From contig CANKYZ010000002.1 of assembly GCA_947488325.1 (NCBI GenBank), positions 434,001-498,000 on the forward strand: a stretch of DNA of 64,000 bases. The letters are read 5' to 3'. The notes below the pieces were generated by a model. The model made no database searches, had not been told where the DNA came from, and saw only the letters and a list, made by a program, of their open reading frames with translations. Source of the DNA: an uncultured Erythrobacter sp. (GTDB taxonomy: Bacteria; Pseudomonadota; Alphaproteobacteria; Sphingomonadales; Sphingomonadaceae). Made by a program: the position numbers and the translations under genes. The first letter of the stretch is position 1. Every line of letters begins with the position of its first letter. Below are positions 53,740-62,992 of this stretch, piece after piece.

Positions 53740-55002
53740 ATGCTCGATTTCGGGCGGTCTGATGATGCGCGCGTTTCAGCGCAATTGGATCGGCTTTCCG
53801 CGCTGAGTGTTCCGCAAGGGCGGTTGGGGCTGGAGACGATCCGCGCTTTGATGGAGCGACTGGGCAATCCGCACCGCAAGCTGCCGCCGGTTTTTCATGT
53901 AGCGGGGACCAATGGCAAAGGTTCAGTCTGTGCCTTTCTGCGCGCTATGTTGGAGGCTGATGGGAAACGCGTTCACGTCACCACATCTCCGCATTTGGTG
54001 CGTTACAATGAACGTATCCGAATCGCCGGAAAGTTGATCTCCGATGAGGCATTGGCGGCGCTACTTCAGGAAGTGCTCAACGCCAGTGAGCTTGGGAGCG
54101 AAGATCTCGCACCTAGTTTTTTCGAAGTGACCATCGCCGCAGCCTTCCTCGCTTTCAGCCGAACACCAGCCGACGCCTGCGTAGTCGAAGTTGGCCTGGG
54201 CGGACGCTTCGATGCGACCAATGTGTTAGAGCCCGAAACGCTTGCTGCGTGCGGAATCGCCGCTCTGGGGATCGATCATGAGAAGTTCTTGCTTGCGCCG
54301 GAGGACGGCGTGCCGACGGAGCCCATGGCGCGGATCGCATTTGAGAAGGCAGGCATTGCGAAAACGGACGTGCCGCTGGTGACGATGCAGGGTATTTACT
54401 CTTCGGAGGCTGCCGCATCCATCCAAACATCGGCAGGGCGTGTTGGTGCCCCGCTTCTGGCCTTGAACTTGGACAATCTACCCACGACCGCTTTGGCAGG
54501 TAATCACCAATCCAAAAATGCCGCTCTGGCAATCGCAATGCTTCGCGCTCAAACCAAGGTCACAATTTGTGATGCTGCCATCAAAGTTGGCCTGCAAACC
54601 GTCCATTGGCCCGCACGCCTCCAGCAGCTTGGCAATGGGCCGCTCACCGCACTCGCAAGGGACCGCAGGATCATCGTGGATGGCGGGCACAATGTGAGCG
54701 CAGGAATAACCATTTCTGAGAGCATTGCAGGTCCGATCCACCTTGTGCTTGGCATGTTAGCGAACAAAGACCCGCGCGCGCTGCTCGATCCACTGGGCGA
54801 TCGTATTAAAAGCCTGACAATCGTTCCAGTGCCTGGCCATGACAGTCACTCAGCGGAAGTCTTTGGCACGCAAGCGCGCGCATCCGACAATCTCGAAGAC
54901 GCGTTGCTAAATCTACCCTCAGATAATCACCCCACCCTCATCGCTGGATCACTCTACCTCGCTGGCGAAGCACTAAGACTGAATGATGAGATGCCGGACT
55001 AA
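53740..55002 (+). CDS. folC: Folylpolyglutamate synthase / dihydrofolate synthase
   Basis: The 420-residue Mur-ligase-superfamily enzyme adds glutamate to folates. The P-loop VAGTNGKGSV is at residues 54-63, followed by TSPHLVRYNERI, the VEVGLGGRFDATN signature and HNPxS-like DGGHNVSAG near 310. It is followed immediately by the convergent AmpG-like gene with no spacer. Confidence 0.95.
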   Translation: MLDFGRSDDARVSAQLDRLSALSVPQGRLGLETIRALMERLGNPHRKLPPVFHVAGTNGKGSVCAFLRAMLEADGKRVHVTTSPHLVRYNERIRIAGKLISDEALAALLQEVLNASELGSEDLAPSFFEVTIAAAFLAFSRTPADACVVEVGLGGRFDATNVLEPETLAACGIAALGIDHEKFLLAPEDGVPTEPMARIAFEKAGIAKTDVPLVTMQGIYSSEAAASIQTSAGRVGAPLLALNLDNLPTTALAGNHQSKNAALAIAMLRAQTKVTICDAAIKVGLQTVHWPARLQQLGNGPLTALARDRRIIVDGGHNVSAGITISESIAGPIHLVLGMLANKDPRALLDPLGDRIKSLTIVPVPGHDSHSAEVFGTQARASDNLEDALLNLPSDNHPTLIAGSLYLAGEALRLNDEMPD

Positions 55003-56406
55003 CTAACTCGGGGCAGGCTTCGCCTCGTTTGACGAGGGCGGGTCATCTTTATCTTTCTCGGTCTGGCGCACACTCTCAACCACAAAGCCCTTTCGCCACA
55101 ATACCCACAACAGTGCCATGCCGGGAATTGCGATTATCACAGTGAATATCCAAAAACCAATCCAACCGAGGCTTTCCGCGATATACCCTGACGGAGCAGC
55201 AAGCCACGTCCGTCCAACACCTGCGAAGCTCGAAAACAAAGCGAATTGCGTCGCGGTATAGGCGAGGCTCGATAGGCCTGACAGATACGTCACGAATACC
55301 GTTAGCCCAATCCCACTTGTGAGGTTTTCGGTCCCAACCGCTATCGCGAGCATTATTGGTGAATGTCCGACCATGGCCAGGATCACGAACATGAAATTGG
55401 ACAGCATCATCAGCAAACCAGAAATGACCAGCGCCCGTCCCATTCCGAGCCAAGCGATAAATGGCCCCCCTAACGCTGATCCAACTATCAACGCGCCAAA
55501 GCCGATAAATTTGTTGATCGTAATGAACTCTGTGTCAGTAAAACCAAGCTCTACAATCATTGGGTTGAGCATGCCCTGACCCATTGCATCGCCAACTTTG
55601 TAGATCAGCACGAACAGCAGAATGAGGACCGCGCCCTTACGTCCGAGAAATTCCCTGAACGGATTGACGACAGTCTCTAGCAACCAGGTCGAAAATTTCT
55701 GCCCGGCAGCGCGTGCTGAACTGGGATCATACCGCCCTGCTCCCGCCCAAAGCGCGCCAAGCGCCGCTGGCAACACAAGGAAGCTAGTGACGCCGTATGC
55801 CATGGCCCAACCGATGTCATATCCTTCAGTTGAAGCGAGGTAGATCGTACCGGCACCGGCAAGGAGATTACCCGTCCGATAGCCGAACTGGTTCATCGCG
55901 GTCCCGTGTGCCATTTCTTCATCAGACAAAATTTCAATGCGATAGGCGTCGATCACAATATCCTGCGTTGCAGAAAGAAATGCGACTATGATTGCCCAAA
56001 CCGCAAAGGCGCCGAGATCACCATTGGTCGGATTGCTTGTCCCTAGCTGCCAAAGCGCAAGCACAAGCGCGCCCTGCACCAGAAACAACCATGCTCGCCG
56101 CTGCCCCAGCCAATCGGTCAAAAACGGGATGCGGGTCTTGTCCACCAATGGCGCCCAGAGAAATTTGAGCGTGTAAGGGGTCGTCAGTCCGATGGCAAAG
56201 CCGATCGTGGATTTGTCGATCCCCACCTTACTCAGCCAAAACGTCATCGTTCCCAGCAATAGTGTAAGCGGGAAGCCGGACGAAATGCCGAGCAAGAACG
56301 CCACAAATGGCATCTTCCGGCGATAGGGAGCAAAGGCGGGCACGATAAAAGCCAACCCCACCACGGCGGCGATGACCCCAAACAGTATGACCGTACTCCA
56401 GCCCAT
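55003..56406 (-). CDS. ampG: AmpG-like muropeptide permease (MFS)
   Basis: A 467-residue transporter of the major facilitator type with about 12-14 helices and the AmpG segments [32 protein letters not shown] and [14 protein letters not shown]. AmpG imports anhydro-muropeptides for recycling; the LD-carboxypeptidase and Mpl-like genes 50 kb away act on the imported peptides. The start at 56406 ([10 protein letters not shown]) was preferred to an in-frame codon at 56442. The C-terminus is charged. Confidence 0.88.
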   Translation of the reverse strand: MGWSTVILFGVIAAVVGLAFIVPAFAPYRRKMPFVAFLLGISSGFPLTLLLGTMTFWLSKVGIDKSTIGFAIGLTTPYTLKFLWAPLVDKTRIPFLTDWLGQRRAWLFLVQGALVLALWQLGTSNPTNGDLGAFAVWAIIVAFLSATQDIVIDAYRIEILSDEEMAHGTAMNQFGYRTGNLLAGAGTIYLASTEGYDIGWAMAYGVTSFLVLPAALGALWAGAGRYDPSSARAAGQKFSTWLLETVVNPFREFLGRKGAVLILLFVLIYKVGDAMGQGMLNPMIVELGFTDTEFITINKFIGFGALIVGSALGGPFIAWLGMGRALVISGLLMMLSNFMFVILAMVGHSPIMLAIAVGTENLTSGIGLTVFVTYLSGLSSLAYTATQFALFSSFAGVGRTWLAAPSGYIAESLGWIGFWIFTVIIAIPGMALLWVLWRKGFVVESVRQTEKDKDDPPSSNEAKPAPS

Positions 56407-56481
56407 AATCGAACATGTCCTTTTGCTTTGGCGGTGTTTCATGCCACACTAACCTTGGATAGGCCGGATAGGAAAGCCGCG

Positions 56482-57642
56482 ATGAACGCCCCAACAACAA
56501 ATGTACCCACTTTGCGTGCCATGCCGGGCCAAATCGCGCTGGCAGAGGCAATCCGCGATGGAAAAACGCGCGGTAGCGACAAGATCGAGAGCGTTCCGGC
56601 CAGCCGGTACACCGACCCTGATCACTTTGTGCGTGAGAAAGCGGCGCTGTTTGACCGACTCCCGCAAGTGCTGGCGCCGAGCGCGCTATTGCCCGATCCT
56701 GGCATGGCGGTTCCGCATGATGCCACAGGCCGCCCGCTGCTGATCACCCGCGATGCAGACGGGACGGCGCATGTCTTCCTCAATGTTTGTCGCCACCGGG
56801 GCACTCGGTTGGTTGAAGGCGATGATATTCAATGCGCAAAGCGGCTAGTCTGCCCTTACCACGCATGGACTTATAAGCTGGACGGGAAGCTGCTCGCATT
56901 ACCCCGGCCTGAGACGTTCCCAGGTCTAGATAAGGGCGAACACGGCCTGATCGAATTGCCGAGTTTGGAAGCTGGCGGGCTGATCTGGTTTTCGCCGGAT
57001 CAAGGTGCCGATTTTTCCGATGCCAGTCTTATTAGCGAAGACTTCACCGCATTCGGAATGCCAGGCGCGCATCTCTTTCGGCGCAAGACTCACACAGTTC
57101 GCGGCAATTGGAAGCTGATCATGGATGCCTTTCTAGAAAGCTACCATGTCACCCGGCTCCACGCGAACACGATAGGCCCCTTCTTCAAAGATGGTGTGAC
57201 GTCAGGCGACCGTATCGGTCCGCATATGCGATCGGCGGTTGGGCGGCTGGAAGAAATGGAAACGATCGACTTTACCGATATGGATGCAATGCGCCGCGTC
57301 GTGACCTTTGCCTATCAATTGCTGCCGGGAACAGTGATTGTACCCAGCCCCGATTACGTCAATGTCATGGTGCTGATGCCGCAATCACACGGTTTAACTC
57401 TGGTCGAAGACTTCATGCTGATCCCCGAAGAACCCAAGACGGAAAAGGCTCGGGATCACTGGGAGCGCAGCTGGAACCTGCTCGACGGCGGCGTGTTTGC
57501 AAGCGAAGATTTCCGCGCAGCCGAACTGGGCCAGCAAGGTTTGGAAAGCGGCGCAATCACCGATCTGACGCTCGGCACATTGGAAGGCGGCATCGCGCAC
57601 TTTGATGCGATTGTGCAGGACAGCTTGCGGGACGTGAATTGA
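56482..57642 (+). CDS. Rieske-type ring-hydroxylating oxygenase alpha subunit
   Basis: A 386-residue oxygenase component with a 2Fe-2S Rieske site (Cys103, His105, Cys124, His127 in CRHRG and [13 protein letters not shown]) and a catalytic domain whose iron ligands are in [13 protein letters not shown] near residues 226-232 and a later Asp. It may demethylate or hydroxylate an aromatic or quaternary-amine substrate; no ferredoxin or reductase is adjacent. ATG 56482 with AGGAAAG is preferred to a codon 18 residues upstream, which would extend towards ampG. Confidence 0.88.
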   Translation: MNAPTTNVPTLRAMPGQIALAEAIRDGKTRGSDKIESVPASRYTDPDHFVREKAALFDRLPQVLAPSALLPDPGMAVPHDATGRPLLITRDADGTAHVFLNVCRHRGTRLVEGDDIQCAKRLVCPYHAWTYKLDGKLLALPRPETFPGLDKGEHGLIELPSLEAGGLIWFSPDQGADFSDASLISEDFTAFGMPGAHLFRRKTHTVRGNWKLIMDAFLESYHVTRLHANTIGPFFKDGVTSGDRIGPHMRSAVGRLEEMETIDFTDMDAMRRVVTFAYQLLPGTVIVPSPDYVNVMVLMPQSHGLTLVEDFMLIPEEPKTEKARDHWERSWNLLDGGVFASEDFRAAELGQQGLESGAITDLTLGTLEGGIAHFDAIVQDSLRDVN

Positions 57643-57659
57643 GCGCGTAATCGCGCCCC

Positions 57660-58478
57660 ATGCCCACCAACCCCAAAAAATCAGAAGATCGCCCCGAAGG
57701 CGACCGAATTGCCAAGCTCTTGGCGCGCGCTGGTATTGCCAGCCGCCGAGAGATCGAACGGATGATTGCCGAAGGGCGCATCACATTGCATGGCAAAGCG
57801 GTCGAAACCCCCGCGACTTTTCTCACCAGCCTGCGCGGAGTCAGTGTTGATGGTAAAGCAGTTGGCCCGGCTGAACCTTCGCAGCTTTACGCGTTTCACA
57901 AACCCACCGGCCTATTGACCGCAGAGCGCGATTTCACAGGCCGTGCGACAATTTATGACGCACTGGTCAACGCGCTGCCGCAAGGTACGCCGCGCGTGAT
58001 GCCAATTGGCAGGCTTGATCTGAACACCGAAGGGCTGCTTCTGCTAACCAATGATGGCGGGCTGAAACGCAAGATGGAACTGCCCACCAGCGGAATCCCG
58101 CGCACCTACCGCGCGCGAGCATTTGGTGATGTGTCACAGGAACAGCTCGAATCGCTCGCCGATGGCGTGGAGATTGAGGGCGTTCGCTATGGTTCTATCA
58201 ATGCCAATATGGAGCGGTCCGCTGGCCGCAACCAGTGGATCGAGGTGGTTATCACCGAAGGCAAGAACCGAGAAGTTCGCCACGTTCTCGAATATCTGGG
58301 GCTGAAAGTGAACCGCCTGATCCGGACAGCCTATGGTCCATTTGAGCTTGCCGATTTGCCGCGCGGACAGGCTGTGCGTATTCGCAAGGGTGATTTGGAT
58401 CGGTTTGTCAGTACGCTGAAACAAAATCAGAAAACCGCCCACAAGCAGGGCGGCACTCCAGAGAATCCCAGCGCATGA
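57660..58478 (+). CDS. 23S rRNA pseudouridine synthase (RluB/RsuA family)
   Basis: The 272-residue enzyme has an N-terminal S4 RNA-binding domain (RIAKLLARAGIASRREIERMI) and the catalytic motif GRLDLNTEGLLLLTNDG with the nucleophilic Asp at about residue 119. The C-terminal EGKNREVRHVLEYLGLKVNRL block is the family end. RluB-like specificity is likely but not proven. Its stop overlaps the rsmD ATG. Confidence 0.92.
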   Translation: MPTNPKKSEDRPEGDRIAKLLARAGIASRREIERMIAEGRITLHGKAVETPATFLTSLRGVSVDGKAVGPAEPSQLYAFHKPTGLLTAERDFTGRATIYDALVNALPQGTPRVMPIGRLDLNTEGLLLLTNDGGLKRKMELPTSGIPRTYRARAFGDVSQEQLESLADGVEIEGVRYGSINANMERSAGRNQWIEVVITEGKNREVRHVLEYLGLKVNRLIRTAYGPFELADLPRGQAVRIRKGDLDRFVSTLKQNQKTAHKQGGTPENPSA

Positions 58479-59074
58479 GAATTATCGCAGGTGAATGGCG
58501 CGGACGTAAACTGACTGCTCCCAAAGGCGATTCGACACGCCCGACCGCTGACCGCACGCGGGAAACGTTGTTTTCGATGCTGACCAGCAGGCTCGGCAAT
58601 TTCGAAGAACTGCGCGTGGCTGATCTGTTTGCCGGATCGGGCGCGCTTGGCCTTGAGGCATTGTCGCGCGGCGCTGCACATTGCTTGTTTGTTGAAAATG
58701 ATCGCGGCGCTGTTGATTCAATCAACGCGAATATCAGCACATTTGATGCGCGTGGACGGACCACTGTCGAAACAGGATCTGTAATGCATATGCGCGCGGC
58801 GCGGGGGCCGGTTGACCTGCTGCTGCTCGACCCGCCCTATCGCACCGGCGCAGGCGAAGTCGCGCTTGATCGATTGCTCCGACTTGGTTGGGTCGGCGAT
58901 GCGACTTGGGTTGCGCTTGAAACCGCATTCAATGAAGAACCGTCGATTAAGGGCTTTTCGATAGAGACATCCCGCCGGATCGGCAAGGGTCGGCTCACGT
59001 TGTTAAGGCGCGAGCCTACCCCTGCCGCCGGCACTGATGACACGCCAGACAGCACTGACGCTCTCCCCACGTGA
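58475..59074 (+). CDS. rsmD: 16S rRNA (guanine966-N2)-methyltransferase
   Basis: The 199-residue SAM enzyme starts MRIIAGEWRGRKL and has TRPTADRTRETLFS, the SAM motif DLFAGSGALGLEALSRGA and the catalytic LLDPPYRTG. The C-terminal 20 residues are a Thr/Asp-rich tail. It is coupled to the pseudouridine synthase gene by a 4-base overlap. Confidence 0.95.
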   Translation: MRIIAGEWRGRKLTAPKGDSTRPTADRTRETLFSMLTSRLGNFEELRVADLFAGSGALGLEALSRGAAHCLFVENDRGAVDSINANISTFDARGRTTVETGSVMHMRAARGPVDLLLLDPPYRTGAGEVALDRLLRLGWVGDATWVALETAFNEEPSIKGFSIETSRRIGKGRLTLLRREPTPAAGTDDTPDSTDALPT

Positions 59075-59099
59075 CCACCTAACGCAGGGTAGTCAGCGC

Positions 59100-59465
59100 C
59101 TAACCCTCTGGCGGCGGGTTGGATGCCCGCGATTCAATCCGACCCCAAGCGGCCTCTCTTTCCGGACCAGTCATTGCGGTGATGGCAATCTTGTCCTCAT
59201 CACTCAGCCGCCAGAACACCATCTGACGGTCTGGTGTAAGCGACCAGTAGTAAGACTGCGTCTCAGCAGGCCAAAGCTCATATTCAGCTTGCTTTTCGCT
59301 GGACCAAATATCGAATTCAGCCTTTTGGTCCGGGCCTAACTCACCGCTTGCTTGCACCGCGATTGTGGTGATTGCGCTGCTTGTATTGGCGGCAACAGGT
59401 GCTGTTGCAACCAATCCGACTGTAACTGCTGCAACGGCAAACAGGTAGATATGTGATTTACGCAT
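59100..59465 (-). CDS. Hypothetical secreted protein
   Basis: A 121-residue protein with a Sec signal (LFAVAAVTVGLVATAPVAA) and a short mature domain rich in Trp/Tyr (DIWSSEKQAEYELWPAETQ, SYYWSLTPDRQMVFWRLSD), which looks like two or three copies of a 15-residue W-x-x-Q/D helix unit. The start at 59465 was chosen by the signal peptide and GGAG upstream. No family recognised. Confidence 0.7.
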   Translation of the reverse strand: MRKSHIYLFAVAAVTVGLVATAPVAANTSSAITTIAVQASGELGPDQKAEFDIWSSEKQAEYELWPAETQSYYWSLTPDRQMVFWRLSDEDKIAITAMTGPEREAAWGRIESRASNPPPEG

Positions 59466-59769
59466 TGGGGATTCTCCTTGTGACCATTCCCATGCGTGAA
59501 CGAACGCGGTCTTGTCCGAAAAAACGGACCCCTTGATCCGGACGAGCCATAATTGGCAGCTATTCCAGTTGGTTGTAAGGGCACACATCAACTCGCAACG
59601 CGCGCAGCGCACGGGCCGGCGAGAGGTGTTGCGAAAACAGGCTAAGACGAAATTGACGCGGAATTGCATCGATTTCCGGGGACGGCAGCGTGTCATGGAG
59701 GTGCGCTGAGAGGCGCAATATGCGACCTTGCACCGATTGCCTTTGTTCTCTAATTGTTCGCATACCATT
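59466..59769. other. Intergenic region with the SOS box of uvrD
   Basis: About 300 bases between the divergent secreted hypothetical and uvrD. It holds the LexA-type box described separately at its right end, and the promoter of the minus-strand gene at its left end. No RNA gene, terminator or other operator was recognised in the remainder. Confidence 0.5.
59745..59759 (+). promoter_or_regulatory. LexA (SOS) box upstream of uvrD
   Basis: The exact alphaproteobacterial LexA consensus GTTC-N7-GTTC is at 59745-59759 (GTTCTCTAATTGTTC), ending 10 bases before the uvrD ATG. This suggests SOS control of the helicase, and that the upstream in-frame codon at 59728 is not the start, as the box would then be coding. 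Confidence 0.8.
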
Positions 59770-62085
59770 ATGAACCAGAACCCCGCCCCTTCTGCCAATT
59801 CCGGCCCGCCTGACGGAACCGTTCCGCCCTATGCTGCGCAGCTCAATGCACCGCAGCGTGACGCTGTTTTGACCACCGAAGGCCCGGTCTTGATGCTGGC
59901 CGGAGCAGGCACGGGAAAGACCGCAGCCCTCACCGCCAGGCTGGCGCATTTGGTTGCGACGCAGCGCGCGTGGCCCAGTCAGATCCTGTGCGTCACTTTC
60001 ACCAACAAAGCCGCGCGCGAGATGCGCGACCGTGTCAGCCAACATCTTGGGCCTAGCAGCGAAGCGATTCAGTGGCTGGGTACGTTCCATTCGATCTGTG
60101 CAAAGATGCTGCGCCGCCATGCAGAATTGGTCGGTCTGCAATCGAACTACACAATCATCGACACCGATGATCAATTGCGGCTGCTGAAACAGCTGATCAA
60201 CAACAATGAGATTGATGATAAGCGCTGGCCCGCTCGCCAATTGGCCGGATTGATCGATCGTTGGAAGAATCGCGGCCTAAATCCCGATGAATTGGATGCG
60301 GGTGAGAATGAAGCCTATGCCAACGGACTTGGGCAGCAGATGTACCAGCAATATCAGGATCGGATGAAGGCGCTGAATGCGTGCGATTTCGGCGATTTGA
60401 TGCTGCATGTGCTCAATATCTTCCGTAAGCACAATGATGTTTTGGCTGAGTATCAGCAGCGCTTTAAGTACATTTTGGTTGACGAATATCAGGACACCAA
60501 TGCCGTCCAATATCTGTGGCTGCGATTGCTAGCGCAGAGTCATAAGAATATCTGCGTGGTGGGCGACGATGACCAGTCGATCTATTCATGGCGGGGGGCA
60601 GAGGTTGCCAATATCCTGCGATTTGAAAAGGACTTCCCCGGCGCGCATGTTGTCCGACTCGAACAAAATTACCGCTCCACTCCGCATATCCTTGGCGCGG
60701 CATCGGGGCTGATTCGAGCCAATAGCGAGCGCCACGATAAGACGCTTTGGACCGAGACTAATGGCGGAGACAAAGTCCGCGTTATCGGCGTGTGGGATGC
60801 TCCTGAAGAAGCACGGCGCGTTGGTGAAGAGATTGAGCAGTTGGAGGGTGAAGGCGCGCCATTGGACAAGGTCGCGATCCTTGTGCGCGCGCAATATCAG
60901 ACGCGCGAATTTGAAGACCGCTTTATCCAGATCGGGATCAATTACCGGATCATTGGCGGCTTTCGTTTTTACGAGCGTGCCGAAATCCGCGATGCGCTCG
61001 CCTATCTGCGAGTAATTGCGCAGCCTCAGGATGACCTGGCGTTTGAGCGGATCTATAATCAACCGAAACGCGGACTGGGTTCCAAAACGCTCGAAAAAAT
61101 GCACCAACATGCGCGGGCCACCAATCTGCCCCTCGTCGCGGCTTCGCTGCAATTGGCGGATAGCGATGAATTGCCCAAACGCGCGGCGAGTACGATTGGC
61201 GGATTGCTGCGCAATTTCCTAAGCTGGCGCGAAGCCGCCGAAGTAATGACGCCAGCGGACCTGCTGCGGCTCGTTCTCGATGAAAGCGGTTATGGCGAAA
61301 TGCTATCAAGAGACCGCAGCGCAGAAAGCGCAGGCCGCGCAGAAAACCTCTCAGAACTCTCACGGGCGATGGAGGAGTACGAGACGCTCGGCGACTTCCT
61401 TGAACACGTATCGCTGGTGATGGACAATGATCGCAGCGATTCGGAGGAAACCATCACGATTATGACGATCCACGGGTCCAAAGGTCTAGAGTTCGACCAT
61501 GTTTTCTGTGTCGGTTGGGAAGAAGGCGTGTTCCCCAGCCAGCGCGCAATTGACGAAGGAGGCCTTGCATCCCTGGAGGAAGAACGCCGCCTCGCTTATG
61601 TCGCGATCACCCGCGCGCGGCGCCGGTGCATCATTCTGCACGCGGCAAACCGGCGGATTTACGGGCAATGGACCAGCTCGATCCCCTCCCGCTTTATCGA
61701 AGAATTGCCCGATGAACATGTCGATTCTGAGAGCACCCTGACCGGCGGAGCGTCATTGTGGCAAGCGAATTGGTCCGAAAACGATGACCCGTTCGCCCAT
61801 GTCGCTCGCGACCGCCCTGATCGCGCGCAAACACGCGGGCCCGGATGGCGCCGCGCTGTCTCCACCGGATACGAAACGCAGCAAAAACGATTGGCAGAAC
61901 CCGGCCGCTCAGCCGCCAGCTTCGCCGCGAAACCCCGCAACGACATCACAATCGGCGCAATGGTGGAGCATGCAAAGTTCGGCACAGGCTGTGTGATCGA
62001 TCAGGAAGGCAATAAACTCACCATCCAGTTTGAGGACGCGGGTGAGAAGCGCGTGATTGATAGCTTCGTGACGGTTGTGGGGTGA
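59770..62085 (+). CDS. uvrD: ATP-dependent DNA helicase UvrD/PcrA
   Basis: The 771-residue superfamily 1 helicase works in nucleotide excision and mismatch repair. Motifs seen: Q motif LNAPQRDAV, Walker A MLAGAGTGKTAAL near residue 50, Walker B VDEYQDTN, DDDQSIYSWRGA, LEQNYRST, TIHGSKGLEFDHV and VAITRARRR. The C-terminal segment with TIGAMVEHAKFGTGCVID is the Tudor-like RNA-polymerase-binding end seen in PcrA/UvrD. An SOS box precedes it. Confidence 0.96.
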   Translation: MNQNPAPSANSGPPDGTVPPYAAQLNAPQRDAVLTTEGPVLMLAGAGTGKTAALTARLAHLVATQRAWPSQILCVTFTNKAAREMRDRVSQHLGPSSEAIQWLGTFHSICAKMLRRHAELVGLQSNYTIIDTDDQLRLLKQLINNNEIDDKRWPARQLAGLIDRWKNRGLNPDELDAGENEAYANGLGQQMYQQYQDRMKALNACDFGDLMLHVLNIFRKHNDVLAEYQQRFKYILVDEYQDTNAVQYLWLRLLAQSHKNICVVGDDDQSIYSWRGAEVANILRFEKDFPGAHVVRLEQNYRSTPHILGAASGLIRANSERHDKTLWTETNGGDKVRVIGVWDAPEEARRVGEEIEQLEGEGAPLDKVAILVRAQYQTREFEDRFIQIGINYRIIGGFRFYERAEIRDALAYLRVIAQPQDDLAFERIYNQPKRGLGSKTLEKMHQHARATNLPLVAASLQLADSDELPKRAASTIGGLLRNFLSWREAAEVMTPADLLRLVLDESGYGEMLSRDRSAESAGRAENLSELSRAMEEYETLGDFLEHVSLVMDNDRSDSEETITIMTIHGSKGLEFDHVFCVGWEEGVFPSQRAIDEGGLASLEEERRLAYVAITRARRRCIILHAANRRIYGQWTSSIPSRFIEELPDEHVDSESTLTGGASLWQANWSENDDPFAHVARDRPDRAQTRGPGWRRAVSTGYETQQKRLAEPGRSAASFAAKPRNDITIGAMVEHAKFGTGCVIDQEGNKLTIQFEDAGEKRVIDSFVTVVG

Positions 62086-62239
62086 ATTCCTAATGGTCAG
62101 ATTGAAAAACACGATCTGCATTTCTGACCGCGCCGCAAACACCGTCCAAGTTTTGACGTCAGGCATTTAACCGAACTCAGTTAACTGGGTATTCACAGTG
62201 CTATCCCCAGGAATGAAGCAAGGGAAAAGGCGTAAGCAT

Positions 62240-62971
62240 ATGAAATTGAATTCTTGTTTTGCAGGATTTGCGATGATCGCAGCCTCTGTTCCACTTGCCG
62301 CACAAAACGATGAAACACCTTCAAGGCCAGTGCTCAACGTGAATTCAGATCATTGGACAATGCTGCCAAATTCTGATGGTACTTTTGCGGTTTTTCACAA
62401 TCAAAGTGGGGCCTTTTGCACCGACACATTTCGTGAGCTGCAATTGTCAGACGTCACATCGTATACCGAAGATGGAACCGATGTAAGCTGCAGCTATCAA
62501 ATTGGCTCGGGTTTCGACATGACCAGGCTAACGACTTATATCTTCCAAAAGCCGGGTCTGAGCGGTCCAATGGCCTTTAGCCAGGCATTAGGTCAGATTG
62601 CTCAATTAGCCGAGAATTCCGGACTTTCTGCCGAACGCAATAGTGAGCATTCAGAACGCTGCTACAATTCGGTTTTACCGTTGCTTTCCGATACCATATC
62701 CGAACAAAGTGGCAGTGATGAAGCTGGAAATGAAGCGCCGGAATTTAATATGGGCACAGCGATGTTTGACTACACTTTCACACCGTCCGGTTCCGATACT
62801 CAGGTACAGCAGACATCGTTATTGACCGTCTACAGCTTTGGTGGCTGGATTGTGAAAACGCGGTTCACAGGCCCAGAAATGGATCAAGACCAAAGCTACG
62901 CCAAAGCTTGCAATTATTCAGGGCTTGCAAACATCGCCTTAGCCACCGCGATCGGTCAAAATGGCAGTTAA
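62240..62971 (+). CDS. Hypothetical secreted protein
   Basis: A 243-residue protein with signal peptide (MKLNSCFAGFAMIAASVPLAA) preceded by AAAAGG. The mature part has four Cys (GAFCTDTF, TDVSCSYQ, SERCYNSV, AKACNYSG) that could form two disulfides and a mixed beta fold. No family recognised. It is between uvrD and the convergent helicase gene. Confidence 0.7.
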   Translation: MKLNSCFAGFAMIAASVPLAAQNDETPSRPVLNVNSDHWTMLPNSDGTFAVFHNQSGAFCTDTFRELQLSDVTSYTEDGTDVSCSYQIGSGFDMTRLTTYIFQKPGLSGPMAFSQALGQIAQLAENSGLSAERNSEHSERCYNSVLPLLSDTISEQSGSDEAGNEAPEFNMGTAMFDYTFTPSGSDTQVQQTSLLTVYSFGGWIVKTRFTGPEMDQDQSYAKACNYSGLANIALATAIGQNGS

Positions 62972-62992
62972 AGTGCTGAAATAAAGACGGGC

